Assembly (NCBI RefSeq): GCF_024112395.2
Contig: NZ_CP078013.2
Coordinates: 806,001-870,000 of the forward strand
DNA length: 64,000 bases
Origin: Pseudomonas pergaminensis
GTDB lineage: Bacteria; Pseudomonadota; Gammaproteobacteria; Pseudomonadales; Pseudomonadaceae
Reading direction: 5' to 3'
The position numbers were made by a program, and so were the translations under genes. The notes under the pieces were generated by a model. That model made no database searches. It was not told the origin of the DNA and saw only the letters and a program-made list of their open reading frames with translations. Shown here piece after piece: positions 10,582 to 18,952 of this stretch (the stretch's first letter is position 1; the number at the start of each line of letters is the position of its first letter).

Positions 10582-10590
10582 TTATCCACA
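10582..10590 (+). promoter_or_regulatory. DnaA box (perfect 9-mer), copy 2
   Basis: A second TTATCCACA, 13 bp before the holD start, parallel to the first copy. A site this close to the start codon would be expected to affect holD transcription if DnaA binds it. Confidence 0.6.
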
Positions 10591-10602
10591 AGTGGCCGAG
10601 CT

Positions 10603-11388
10603 GTGCTTATCGAGTCCCGACGTCGCGCTTACTTGACCGCCATGCAGGTGGTCAACTGGCTGCCCCGCACCGAACTGCCGTTTGCCGCGCCGTCGCGGCC
10701 GGAGCTGTTGCAGGCGCTTGAGCCCTACGAGGCGTTCGAGTCTTCGGGGGAAGAGGCGGCCGCGCCCGTGGCGGTGGTCGAGCCCACCCCGCAAACGCGC
10801 CCGGTGGTGGAACGGGCGAAGATCGAAGTACCGCGTCCCGCGCCAGTCACCAAGGCGGCCAAGGTGGTCGAAGAGGCTGCGCCGGTGGTCAAGGCCCCGG
10901 TGGTACCGCCACCGCGTTTTGCCCTGCAATTGCTGCGGGCCGGGCGCTGCCTGCTGCTGGTGGAGTTGCCGACCGGCGAACGCTTCCAGACCCGCGACCC
11001 CGCCTACATGCTGCTAAAAGACATGCTGCGTGCCGCCGGCCTGCCCGACAGCCCGCAAATCGTCGGCGACCCGGTGCGCTGGCCGCTGCTGGTGCGCGGC
11101 AACATGGACCAGGGCCCGGAAGCCGCGAGGGATTTTGTGCAAGGCTTTGTATCGGCACGCCTGGAAGACGAACCCTGTGTGTGCCTGTGGCTGATCGGCC
11201 TGCCCGCCGTGCGATTTGCCGGCGAAGCCAACGCCGAAGCCTGGTACCGCGAGCTCCAGGTCGAAAGCCTGGGCTCGGTATGGGCCCTGCCGGGCCTGGA
11301 ATTATTAATGGAAGAGCCACAGCGTAAGGCTGATGTCTGGCAAGCCATGCGCCGGCTGATGGCGCGCTGGAAAACGACCGATGAGTGA
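10603..11388 (+). CDS. holD: DNA polymerase III psi subunit, pseudomonad long form
   Basis: A 261-residue protein immediately before rimI, the same neighbourhood as E. coli holD-rimI. The pseudomonad psi subunit is known to be larger and very divergent from E. coli psi (137 residues). This ORF fits: an N-terminal segment (MQVVNWLPRTELPFAAP), a long Pro/Ala/Val-rich linker of about residues 45-105, then a folded C-terminal domain. Psi links the clamp loader to chi and SSB. The start is GTG at 10603; an ATG at 10642 (M14) is an alternative. It overlaps rimI by 8 bp. Assignment is from context and general build. Confidence 0.82.
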   Translation: MLIESRRRAYLTAMQVVNWLPRTELPFAAPSRPELLQALEPYEAFESSGEEAAAPVAVVEPTPQTRPVVERAKIEVPRPAPVTKAAKVVEEAAPVVKAPVVPPPRFALQLLRAGRCLLLVELPTGERFQTRDPAYMLLKDMLRAAGLPDSPQIVGDPVRWPLLVRGNMDQGPEAARDFVQGFVSARLEDEPCVCLWLIGLPAVRFAGEANAEAWYRELQVESLGSVWALPGLELLMEEPQRKADVWQAMRRLMARWKTTDE

Positions 11389-11833
11389 GGCTTTATCCTT
11401 CCGCCCGATGACCGAGGCCGACCTCGACGCCGTGCTGAAAATCGAATACGCCGCGTTCAGCCACCCCTGGACCCGTGGGATATTTCTCGACGGGTTGGGT
11501 AAGTACCAGATCTGGCTGATGTTTGAAGGTGAGCAGCAGGTGGGGCATGGCGTGGTGCAGATCATCCTCGACGAGGCTCACCTGCTGAATATCACCGTGA
11601 AGCCGGAAAACCAGGGCCGCGGCCTCGGCCTGGCGTTGCTGGAACATCTGATGTCCCGCGCCTATGCCGCCAATGCCCGTGAATGCTTCCTGGAAGTGCG
11701 CGACAGTAATACCGGCGCGTTTCGCCTGTATGAGCGCTATGGCTTCAATGAAATTGGCCGCCGGCGCGACTATTACCCCGCCGTCGGTGGCCGCGAAGAT
11801 GCGGTCGTGATGGCCTGCACCCTGGTCGATTAA
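11381..11833 (+). CDS. rimI: Ribosomal protein bS18 alanine N-acetyltransferase
   Basis: A 150-residue GNAT acetyltransferase. The acetyl-CoA-binding motif is clear (VKPENQGRGLGLALLEHL, with Q/R-x-x-G-x-G/A near residues 72-78). The RimI-type C-terminal pattern follows: ECFLEVRDSN, then A-x-R-L-Y-E-x-x-GF and the RRxYY motif. It acetylates the N-terminal alanine of ribosomal protein S18. It overlaps holD by 8 bp, the conserved gammaproteobacterial arrangement. Confidence 0.93.
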   Translation: MSEALSFRPMTEADLDAVLKIEYAAFSHPWTRGIFLDGLGKYQIWLMFEGEQQVGHGVVQIILDEAHLLNITVKPENQGRGLGLALLEHLMSRAYAANARECFLEVRDSNTGAFRLYERYGFNEIGRRRDYYPAVGGREDAVVMACTLVD

Positions 11834-11848
11834 ACACCGTCCAAAACC

Positions 11849-11914
11849 GTAGGAGCCCGGCTTGCCGGCGATGGCGTCCTCGAGATCGCCGTCGCCGGCA
11901 AGCCAGGCTCCTAC
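11849..11914. repeat. REPIN: inverted pair of REP palindromes
   Basis: Two 28-base arms (11849-11876 and 11887-11914) are inverted copies with two mismatches, sharing the core GGCTTGCCGGCGA. The spacer is only 10 bp, so the whole can fold into a long hairpin just after rimI. It is a different REP subtype from the copy at 5462. Confidence 0.8.
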
Positions 11915-11946
11915 AGGTCGGGGTTAATAGTCTGGGCGAAGGTGTA

Positions 11947-12351
11947 TCAGGGTTTACCGTCTATCGGGTCGATATCCGCCAGTTCGGCCTCATCCAACCC
12001 AGTACCCCCGCCAATTTCATCTTCATCGACGATGCTCAGGTCGTAATCCGCCGGGTTATCCTCGCCTTCTTCACGGGCATCGCGAGCACCATCCTCACGG
12101 ATCAACGTTTCCGGGCTTAAATCATCATCAGTCGGCTCGTGATCATCTGTGGACGCGCCGGTGAGACCTGCTTCACGCACCCGTTCGTCGGGCATTCGGT
12201 GTTCACGTTCGCGACGAGGGATCTCATCGCCGATCTCCGCCGTCGGTTCTTCTTCGTCAAAATCCAGTTCGCGCATCGAGCCCATGCGGTCCTCATTGTC
12301 ATCTATGGGTTCAGGCTGCGTAGCGCCGTAGGGACGTCGTGATTCAGTCAT
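11947..12351 (-). CDS. Highly acidic conserved protein of unknown function
   Basis: A 134-residue protein with a very high share of D and E and almost no hydrophobic stretch, probably largely disordered. Similar Pseudomonas proteins carry labels such as HPr-related or serine kinase/phosphatase, but I see no catalytic motif to support either name. I use the ATG at 12351 rather than the TTG two codons earlier because GAGG lies seven bases before the ATG. It is transcribed divergently from the carbonic anhydrase gene and converges on rimI. Confidence 0.75.
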   Translation of the reverse strand: MTESRRPYGATQPEPIDDNEDRMGSMRELDFDEEEPTAEIGDEIPRREREHRMPDERVREAGLTGASTDDHEPTDDDLSPETLIREDGARDAREEGEDNPADYDLSIVDEDEIGGGTGLDEAELADIDPIDGKP

Positions 12352-12505
12352 GGCCAATCCTCATACTGTGGGGCTTATAGTGTGTGGACAGGCTGGGCGG
12401 CCCAAAGATTCAAGCTAATTCACGCTTGTTATTCACCGGCAGGGCGTGACCTGGACGTGGGGTTGTCAGTCACAAAACTGCGCATCATTCCTGAGGCTTT
12501 CCCTG

Positions 12506-13150
12506 ATGAACGAACTACAAGACCTGCTTGATAACAACGAACGCTGGGCGGACGCGATCAAACAGGAAGATCCCGAATTCTTCGCCAAGCTCGCCCGCCA
12601 GCAAACCCCGGAATACCTGTGGATCGGCTGTTCCGACGCACGGGTACCGGCCAATGAGATCGTCGGCATGCTGCCCGGTGATCTGTTCGTACACCGTAAC
12701 GTGGCCAACGTGGTGCTGCACACCGACCTCAACTGCCTGTCGGTGATCCAGTACGCAGTGGACGTGCTCAAGGTCAAACACATCCTGGTCACCGGCCACT
12801 ATGGCTGTGGCGGCGTGCGCGCGTCGATGCAAGACCGTCAGTTCGGCCTGATCGATGGCTGGTTGCGCACCATTCGTGACCTCTACTACGAAAACCGCGA
12901 CGTGTTGGCCCAGCTGCCGACGGAAGAAGAGCGCGTCGACCGCCTGTGCGAGTTGAACGTGATCCAGCAAGTGGCCAACGTCGGTCACACCAGCATTGTG
13001 CAAAACGCCTGGCACCGTGGGCAGAGCCTGTCGATCCATGGCTGCATCTACGGCATCAAGGATGGCCGCTGGAAGAGCTTGAACACCACCATCAGTGGTT
13101 TCGAGCAGTTGCCGCCGCAATATCGCCTGCGCCCGCTGGGTGAAGCCTAA
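12506..13150 (+). CDS. can: Beta-class carbonic anhydrase
   Basis: A 214-residue zinc enzyme that interconverts CO2 and bicarbonate in the cytoplasm. The zinc ligands and the catalytic Asp-Arg pair sit at the same positions as in E. coli Can: C42, D44 and R46 in CSDAR, then H98 and C101 in HYGCGG. The start at 12506 is chosen because residues before it do not belong to the family and GAGG lies 9 bases upstream. The stop overlaps the stop of the convergent SET-domain gene by 4 bp. Confidence 0.96.
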   Translation: MNELQDLLDNNERWADAIKQEDPEFFAKLARQQTPEYLWIGCSDARVPANEIVGMLPGDLFVHRNVANVVLHTDLNCLSVIQYAVDVLKVKHILVTGHYGCGGVRASMQDRQFGLIDGWLRTIRDLYYENRDVLAQLPTEEERVDRLCELNVIQQVANVGHTSIVQNAWHRGQSLSIHGCIYGIKDGRWKSLNTTISGFEQLPPQYRLRPLGEA

Positions 13151-13668
13151 GGGCGTTTGCGCTCGCGCCACTGGGCCATGAACGCCTGGCCCTCGGCGCT
13201 TAGCAGCTCGTCGTGACCGGTAATCCAGCCCCGGCAGTTCAGCTCGCCGCATTGGCAAGCGAACTGCCGGAACAGCACGTCTTCGGTCATGGTGTAATCC
13301 ATGCTCAGCAGCTCGCCTGGACGGATGTCCCGCAGGGTCCAGACCTCCAGATAGTGCAGGTCGAGAAACACATTCGGTTTGCATGAATGTGAAAACAGGC
13401 CACTGAACCAACAGTCGTAGAGGTGGGTGCGCGACGATAGCTGCAAGGTGTGCAGGCGTCGCTCGTTCAGGGCATAGCCGGAGATTTTGGCGATGCACAC
13501 ACGGCTGTCAAAGGCCGTGCGTGCCTTGATTCCGACCCCCACGCCTTCAATATTCTGCACCACTTCGAATTGCTCGACCGAAGGGTAGCCCGGTCCGAGC
13601 GTGGACTTGAAAGGGTAAAGGCAGTCACTCACAGCAGTTTTAGCCTTATCCATGGCCTGAGTTTTCAT
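13147..13668 (-). CDS. SET-domain protein (putative protein-lysine methyltransferase)
   Basis: A 173-residue protein with the core signatures of a SET methyltransferase. A glycine-rich G-x-G-x-G-x-KA stretch lies near residues 42-49. FSHSCKPNV at 92-100 corresponds to the cofactor-binding NHSC-x-PN motif with S for the first N. GELLSMDY at 118-125 matches GEELTxDY. The C-x-C-x4-C post-SET zinc cluster is C138, C140, C145. SET domains transfer methyl groups from S-adenosylmethionine to lysine side chains. In bacteria they are scattered and their targets are mostly unknown. The gene stands alone, converging on the carbonic anhydrase gene. Fold assignment is firm; activity and target are not known. 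Confidence 0.85.
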   Translation of the reverse strand: MKTQAMDKAKTAVSDCLYPFKSTLGPGYPSVEQFEVVQNIEGVGVGIKARTAFDSRVCIAKISGYALNERRLHTLQLSSRTHLYDCWFSGLFSHSCKPNVFLDLHYLEVWTLRDIRPGELLSMDYTMTEDVLFRQFACQCGELNCRGWITGHDELLSAEGQAFMAQWRERKRP

Positions 13669-13764
13669 AACTCTCCTGGTTTAGGCTGCATCGACCTGCG
13701 GGTGGTGTCTGACTACCGGTCTTGCAGCTGATGAACGCCGCTCAAGACTCGCTGAAGATGGTGC

Positions 13765-13798
13765 CGATTTCTACTGTCAATGTTGACAGTAGAAATCG
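13765..13798. other. 16-bp perfect inverted repeat with a 2-base centre
   Basis: CGATTTCTACTGTCAA and its exact complement are separated by TG. On the plus strand a TTTTTT tract begins four bases later, so this could end plus-strand transcription running into the back of the 13816 gene. The T-tract is missing on the minus strand, where a terminator for that gene would be needed. A dyad operator is the other reading. Confidence 0.5.
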
Positions 13799-13815
13799 AC
13801 GGTTTTTTGTGCGAA

Positions 13816-14985
13816 TTACAACGCCGGGGCCGCAATGGCTGGGGTGGGGGCGGCATTCTTGAGTTGCTTCAACTGCGTCTTGATGGCGGGCGTGGCGCAT
13901 TTTGCGTTTGCCTCTTCCGGGGACAAGTTGCGCACCGAGGTATAAAACAACTCACAGGTCTGCTCCTTGCGTGTGACTTGCCAGGTGTTCATGCATGCCT
14001 TGAGCAATACATTCGGATCGCTTGCTGGTTTCTGGCCCATCCCGGCCTGCCAGCATGCGGCGCTCAGATCCTGGCCCATCACCTTCAAACCGGCCTCATC
14101 GGCTTTCTGCTCGTTACCGTCGTAGGTGTCGGGGCTTGCGGCATACCAAATGTAACTTGGGTGGTTAGCGCCCAGCACCGACACGCTTTGGCCCGGTGTC
14201 GGGCTGATCTGCGCCAGGCTCAGCACGTTCACGGTCTGCCCGTATTGTTGCTTGATCCAGCTGCGCACCGGCGCGCCGAACGCAACCATGGGCAAAGCGC
14301 CTTTGGCCGACAGGCTCAGTTCCTGGACCATGCGCGTCTGGTAATCGGTGAAATAGCTGTAGACGGTTTCCAGGTCCTTGCCTGCGTTGGATGGCGCGGC
14401 AATGGGCGCGATATCGATGATGGTCTGGTAAGCCGGGGTTTCGGTGGCCGGGATGCCGTTATCCGTGAGCAAGGTGGCCCAGCGGTCGGTGGTGGCCGAT
14501 TCCAGGTAATCCTGGGCCTGGGTCAGGGAATAATCCGGCGGGAAATGCAGCAGCTCGATGCTTTTTCGGTTTTCCAGGGCCATGCCCAGCGGCAGGAACA
14601 GGTACCAGTTATAGGCCCACTTGCCATCGCTGTTGAGCTTGCTGGCGCCCTGGTAGGCCAGATCGGCGGTATTGAGCAACGTGGTCAGGGGTTGGCCATA
14701 GCTCTCCGGTACCCCGCTGAACGTGGCGGATACTTGCCCGTCACGGGTCTTGACGCTGACTTTCGCCCGACTGTATCCATCCCGTTGCAGGCTCTGGTTC
14801 AGATAGTGCTCGGCAGTCTGTTCCAGCGTCCATGGCCGAAAGCAGATCACGTTGCAGTTATTGGGGTAGGCGAACAGTTGGGTCACACGCTGCGTGTTCC
14901 CCAGCGGCACCTCGATGTCGGCCTGTACGACCGCACTCGCCATCAGTGCGGCCAGGGTGAAGGACAGCCTGGTCGGTTTAAACAT
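13816..14985 (-). CDS. Exported protein of unknown function
   Basis: A 389-residue protein with a clear Sec signal peptide (MFKPTRLSFTLAALMASAVVQA, cleavage expected after residue 22) and several cysteines, suggesting a periplasmic or secreted location. The start at 14985 is chosen over an ORF 19 codons longer because AAGGAAA sits 6 bases before it and the signal peptide starts there. I do not recognise a domain. It lies 122 bp after the exported phosphoesterase gene on the same strand, so the two may be co-transcribed. Confidence 0.75.
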   Translation of the reverse strand: MFKPTRLSFTLAALMASAVVQADIEVPLGNTQRVTQLFAYPNNCNVICFRPWTLEQTAEHYLNQSLQRDGYSRAKVSVKTRDGQVSATFSGVPESYGQPLTTLLNTADLAYQGASKLNSDGKWAYNWYLFLPLGMALENRKSIELLHFPPDYSLTQAQDYLESATTDRWATLLTDNGIPATETPAYQTIIDIAPIAAPSNAGKDLETVYSYFTDYQTRMVQELSLSAKGALPMVAFGAPVRSWIKQQYGQTVNVLSLAQISPTPGQSVSVLGANHPSYIWYAASPDTYDGNEQKADEAGLKVMGQDLSAACWQAGMGQKPASDPNVLLKACMNTWQVTRKEQTCELFYTSVRNLSPEEANAKCATPAIKTQLKQLKNAAPTPAIAAPAL

Positions 14986-15107
14986 GATTGTTTCCTTGTC
15001 AGCGAAAGCCCGTCTGCGCGGGATGAAAGCCCACCTCCACACAGTAGCGGCTGACCAGGAAAGCCGCGCACTAAATCACCCGGCGTGTCGCTATTGGATA
15101 AGAAAAC

Positions 15108-16808
15108 CTACAGGTTGAATTGCAAGGCATTGCTCAAGTCACCCATGGGCTTCTGGCCACGGGCGATCATGGCGTCATCCCGCTGCTTGAGGCCGTCCAG
15201 GGTCTCCAGCTGGAACACCCGGGTGATCAACCGCAGGATCGAGGCAGTGTCGTACACCGTATGGTCCACCGTGCCTTTGCGTGCGAACGGTGACACCACA
15301 ATCGCCGGGACCCGTGTGCCCGGTCCCCAGCGGTCGCCCTTGGGTGGGGCCACGTGGTCCCACCAGCCGCCGTTTTCATCGACGGTCACCACCACCACCA
15401 TGTTTTTCCACTGCGGGCTCTCTTGCAGCACTTTCAGGGCGCGGGCGATATGGCGGTCGCCAGAGGCCACGTCGGCATAACCGGCGTGCATGTTCAGGTT
15501 GCCTTGAGGCTTGTAGAAGGTCACCGCGGGCAGTTTGCCGGCTTGGGCGTCGGCGAAGAACTTGTTGGTGCTCGACTCATCCCCCAAGCCACCATCGCGC
15601 AGGCGCTTGTCACGCTCGGCGCGATTTTCCGGACCCTGCTGCTTGAAGTAGTTGAATGGCTGGTGGTGATACTGGAAGTTCGGAATCTTCGGAATGCCGC
15701 CCGAGTCCTTGAACTGGTCCAAGGTGGCTTGCCACGCGCCGGCGTACCAGGCCCAGTCGACATTCTTTTTCGACAGCTTGTCACCGATGTGCTCGTGGGT
15801 TTGTGGCACCAGCACGTTGGGCAGGTCGGGTTTGGAGTAATCCGGGTTTTCCGGGTCGCGGATCCAGGTCGGCCAGTAAGGCGGCGCCAGGGTGTTCACG
15901 CCGTAACCGTCCGGGGTCAACGCACTAGGGCCGAACTGTGGCGGGCCGGTCATCGCGCTGGCCGGGGACTTGTCCAGCGGCTTGAGGCGCGGGTCGGTGG
16001 GGTCATCGCTTTGCAGCGTGGCGATCTGCGCCTTGGCCACCGATTGCGCGGCATTCGGGTAAAACGGTGCGGTGGCGCTGATCAGGTATTGATGGTTGAG
16101 GAACGAGCCACCGAACGCACCCTGGAAGAAGTTATCGCACAGCACAAACTCCTTGGCGACGTCCCACAGGCGCAGGGAGTACCGGCTCTGGGCGTAGTGG
16201 CCCATCACCAGGCCACCGGAGTCCGCCCAGGCAACGAAACCGTCGTTCTTGCCGCCATTGATCTGCATCTGGTTCTGGTAGAACACGTGCCACAAATCGC
16301 GGGTGACCAGGCTCAGGGGCAGGTCTTCGCCGTTGGGCCCCTTGAGGGCGAACGGCGCGTTGGGCAGGTTTTCCTGGAATTGCACCTCGCTGGGGTAGGT
16401 CACCCCGTCCACCGTTTGCGGGCCGACTTGCAACACGCCGCCCCAGGTGGGAGGCAGGGTGGACAGCACACTGCCGTCGCGGTCGCGTTGCTGGACGTCA
16501 GCGACAGAAAGGGCCGACAGTGGTTTCTCTACACCGGGGAAATCTGCAAACAAATTGTTGAAGCTGCGGTTCTCGGCATAGATCACCACCACGGTTTTCA
16601 CCTGGTCGTGCAAGGCCTTGTCCAGCTCTTGCGGCGTCAGTGGCCGCGCCACCGGCTTGCCCGGTACTTCGCCGGTATTGCCGCAGGCACTCAGGGTCGC
16701 ACCGATCCCCAACACCGCCGCGCCTCCCAGGAAACGCCGACGGCTGGTGTCTACGGGCGGTTGGTCGGCGGAATCGGGGGTAGGGCGGTCTTCGTGCTCG
16801 TCACTCAT
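15108..16808 (-). CDS. Tat-exported phosphoesterase (AcpA / phospholipase C superfamily)
   Basis: A 566-residue protein of the phosphoesterase family that includes Francisella AcpA and bacterial phospholipases C. The N-terminus has a twin-arginine signal (SRRRFLGG, residues 22-29) followed by LSAC with C42, which may be a lipidation site. The family opening [14 protein letters not shown] is at about residues 72-85. Later motifs include the HxH-type stretch near LVPQTHEH, and [13 protein letters not shown] with the downstream [15 protein letters not shown]. Expected activity is phosphate ester hydrolysis outside the inner membrane. Substrate cannot be read from sequence; acid phosphatase is the commonest label for close relatives. 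Confidence 0.85.
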   Translation of the reverse strand: MSDEHEDRPTPDSADQPPVDTSRRRFLGGAAVLGIGATLSACGNTGEVPGKPVARPLTPQELDKALHDQVKTVVVIYAENRSFNNLFADFPGVEKPLSALSVADVQQRDRDGSVLSTLPPTWGGVLQVGPQTVDGVTYPSEVQFQENLPNAPFALKGPNGEDLPLSLVTRDLWHVFYQNQMQINGGKNDGFVAWADSGGLVMGHYAQSRYSLRLWDVAKEFVLCDNFFQGAFGGSFLNHQYLISATAPFYPNAAQSVAKAQIATLQSDDPTDPRLKPLDKSPASAMTGPPQFGPSALTPDGYGVNTLAPPYWPTWIRDPENPDYSKPDLPNVLVPQTHEHIGDKLSKKNVDWAWYAGAWQATLDQFKDSGGIPKIPNFQYHHQPFNYFKQQGPENRAERDKRLRDGGLGDESSTNKFFADAQAGKLPAVTFYKPQGNLNMHAGYADVASGDRHIARALKVLQESPQWKNMVVVVTVDENGGWWDHVAPPKGDRWGPGTRVPAIVVSPFARKGTVDHTVYDTASILRLITRVFQLETLDGLKQRDDAMIARGQKPMGDLSNALQFNL

Positions 16809-16901
16809 TGCGGGGAGTCCTTGGCGAGTTGTTGCAAGATATTTCGCAGGACGGTAGCAACGGAATGTGACGGAACGAAGACAGCGATTTGAATCGGAGG
16901 A

Positions 16902-17222
16902 TTACAGCAGACGCAGTGCCAACTGGCTGCCTGCACGCAGGTACTCCACCTGAGCCGTCACCGCATCTTTGACGATGGCCTCGCCCGTATCGGTCAGCTT
17001 GGCCTTTTTTGCATCGATCACGCTGGTCTGCAATAACTGCATGGTCACGTCGATCGATTTTTGAAAGGCGGTCACGTTGTTGTGCTGGCCGAACTCTTTG
17101 ATAACGGCCGCCATGCGGCGATCGGCATCGTCTCGCAAGGCCCTGTACTCAGTGAACGACACGTTGCCGTCCTGGTAAATATCAGTGATCAACTCTTCCA
17201 GTGATTTGGATAGGGGCGTCAT
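16902..17222 (-). CDS. Small helical protein of unknown function
   Basis: A 106-residue protein, predicted almost entirely helical, with no signal peptide or membrane segment. A good ribosome site (AAGGAAA) precedes the ATG at 17222. I do not recognise the family. It lies alone between the phosphoesterase and atoE, on the same strand as both. Confidence 0.65.
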   Translation of the reverse strand: MTPLSKSLEELITDIYQDGNVSFTEYRALRDDADRRMAAVIKEFGQHNNVTAFQKSIDVTMQLLQTSVIDAKKAKLTDTGEAIVKDAVTAQVEYLRAGSQLALRLL

Positions 17223-17348
17223 CGGAGTTTCCTTGGTGCTAGGTGAGTAGGAGTCCGAGTCAGGTTAATCAAAGGTGTTGGCGAGAGGAGTCGGGGGTTG
17301 CCGTTGTCTGGAGTAGGACAACCCCACGCGTTGCATCAGAAGGTGCTT

Positions 17349-18767
17349 TTAAGGCATCACCGGCGGCAAATACGTCAACGTCGTCCCCAGCGCCCACAGC
17401 AGGAACAACACCAGCGGGGTGTGCACCAGCAACTGCACGAACGAGAACCCGATCAAGTCCCGCGCCTTCAAGCCCAGCACCCCTAGCAACGGCAGCATGT
17501 AGAACGGGTTGATCAGGTTCGGCAGCGCTTCGGCTGCGTTGTAGATCTGCACCGACCAGCCCAGGTGGTATTGCAGGTCATTGGCCACCTGCATCACATA
17601 CGGTGCTTCGATAATCCACTTGCCGCCGCCCGACGGGATAAAGAAGCCCAGCACTGCCGAGTACACACCCATCAGCAGCGCGTAGGTGTCGTGAGAGGCG
17701 ATGGAGGTGAAGAAGGTCGAGATATGGTGCGCCAGGGTCTGGCCGTCACCGCCCTTGACCACGGTCATCAGCGCGGCGATCGAGCCGTACAGCGGGAACT
17801 GGATCAGTACGCCAGTGGTGGTCGGAACGGCACGGGCCACTGCATCGAGGAAGCTGCGCGGGCGCCAGTGCAGCAGGGCACCGGTCATGATGAACAGGAA
17901 GTTATAGGTGTTCAGCCCCGAGATCGCGCTGATCGCCGGCTTGGTCGAAAACTCATGGAACAGCCAGCCAGCCGCCAGCAGCGCCAGCAGGATAGTCAGC
18001 AACGGGCTGTGTTCCAGCCATTCACCCGGGCGGGTGGGAGCTTGCAGCTTGGGCAGGTTGAAGGCCGGGTCGACCCCGCAAGCCATGGCATCGCGGGCGC
18101 TGTTCGGGCCGGGGGCGGTGGCGTAGGCGATGATCAGCGACACCACGATCAACGCCAGCAAGAGCACGCCGGATTGCCACAGGAAAATGGTATCGGTGAA
18201 GGGGATCACCCCCGTGATCGACAGAATCGACGGTGGCAAGCTGGCCGGGTTGGCCTGCAACTGCGCGGCCGACGACGACAACCCCAGCGCCCACACAGCG
18301 CCAAGGCCCAGATAGGCCGCAGCCCCGGCCGCGCGATAATCCATGCGCAAATCAGTGCGACGCGCCAATGCCCGTACCAGCAAACCGCCAAATACCAGGG
18401 ACAGGCCCCAGTTCAACAATGAGGCGACCATCGAGATCAAGGCCACCCAAGCCACGGCGGAGCGGCCGTTCTTGGGGATACGCGCCAGACGGTCGATCAG
18501 TTTCACCGCAGGCGGCGAACTGGCGACCACATACCCACCAATCACCACGAAGGCCATCTGCATGGTGAATGGAATCAGGCTCCAGAACCCATCGCCGAAG
18601 GCTTTGGCCGCTTCGGTCGGCGCGGCACCCATGCCCAGGGTTGCCACGGCGACGATGATCACGGCGAGGGCGGCAAACACCCAGGAGTCTGGAAACCAGC
18701 GTTCGGCGAAGTTGGAACAGCGCAGGGCAAATCGAGCATAGCGGCTTTCTTCGATAGCATCGGCCAC
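17349..18767 (-). CDS. atoE: Short-chain fatty acid transporter, AtoE family
   Basis: A 472-residue inner-membrane protein with about a dozen hydrophobic segments. Family features include the N-terminal FAERWFPDSWVFA and internal SLLNWGLSLVFGGLL. Also present is VYSAVLGFFIPSGGGKWIIEAPYV, whose SGGGKW core is highly conserved in AtoE. It imports acetoacetate or short-chain fatty acids. No ato catabolic genes are beside it, so the substrate is inferred. It is divergent from the MFS gene at 18953 across 185 bp that must contain both promoters. Confidence 0.9.
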   Translation of the reverse strand: MADAIEESRYARFALRCSNFAERWFPDSWVFAALAVIIVAVATLGMGAAPTEAAKAFGDGFWSLIPFTMQMAFVVIGGYVVASSPPAVKLIDRLARIPKNGRSAVAWVALISMVASLLNWGLSLVFGGLLVRALARRTDLRMDYRAAGAAAYLGLGAVWALGLSSSAAQLQANPASLPPSILSITGVIPFTDTIFLWQSGVLLLALIVVSLIIAYATAPGPNSARDAMACGVDPAFNLPKLQAPTRPGEWLEHSPLLTILLALLAAGWLFHEFSTKPAISAISGLNTYNFLFIMTGALLHWRPRSFLDAVARAVPTTTGVLIQFPLYGSIAALMTVVKGGDGQTLAHHISTFFTSIASHDTYALLMGVYSAVLGFFIPSGGGKWIIEAPYVMQVANDLQYHLGWSVQIYNAAEALPNLINPFYMLPLLGVLGLKARDLIGFSFVQLLVHTPLVLFLLWALGTTLTYLPPVMP

Positions 18768-18952
18768 GAGTCTTTCCTCTTGTATTTATTATGGTGTTGG
18801 CAGTTTTACGGCATGTTCCGCTACGGCCATTGATATGGGAATGCAGTTATCTTCATCGATCCATGAGGAAAACAAATATATCTGCCGTGATTGCCTTCAA
18901 TGGGCTCAACTCATAACCTGCACGCCATTTTGTTTGTCTGCCGAGCCATCAC

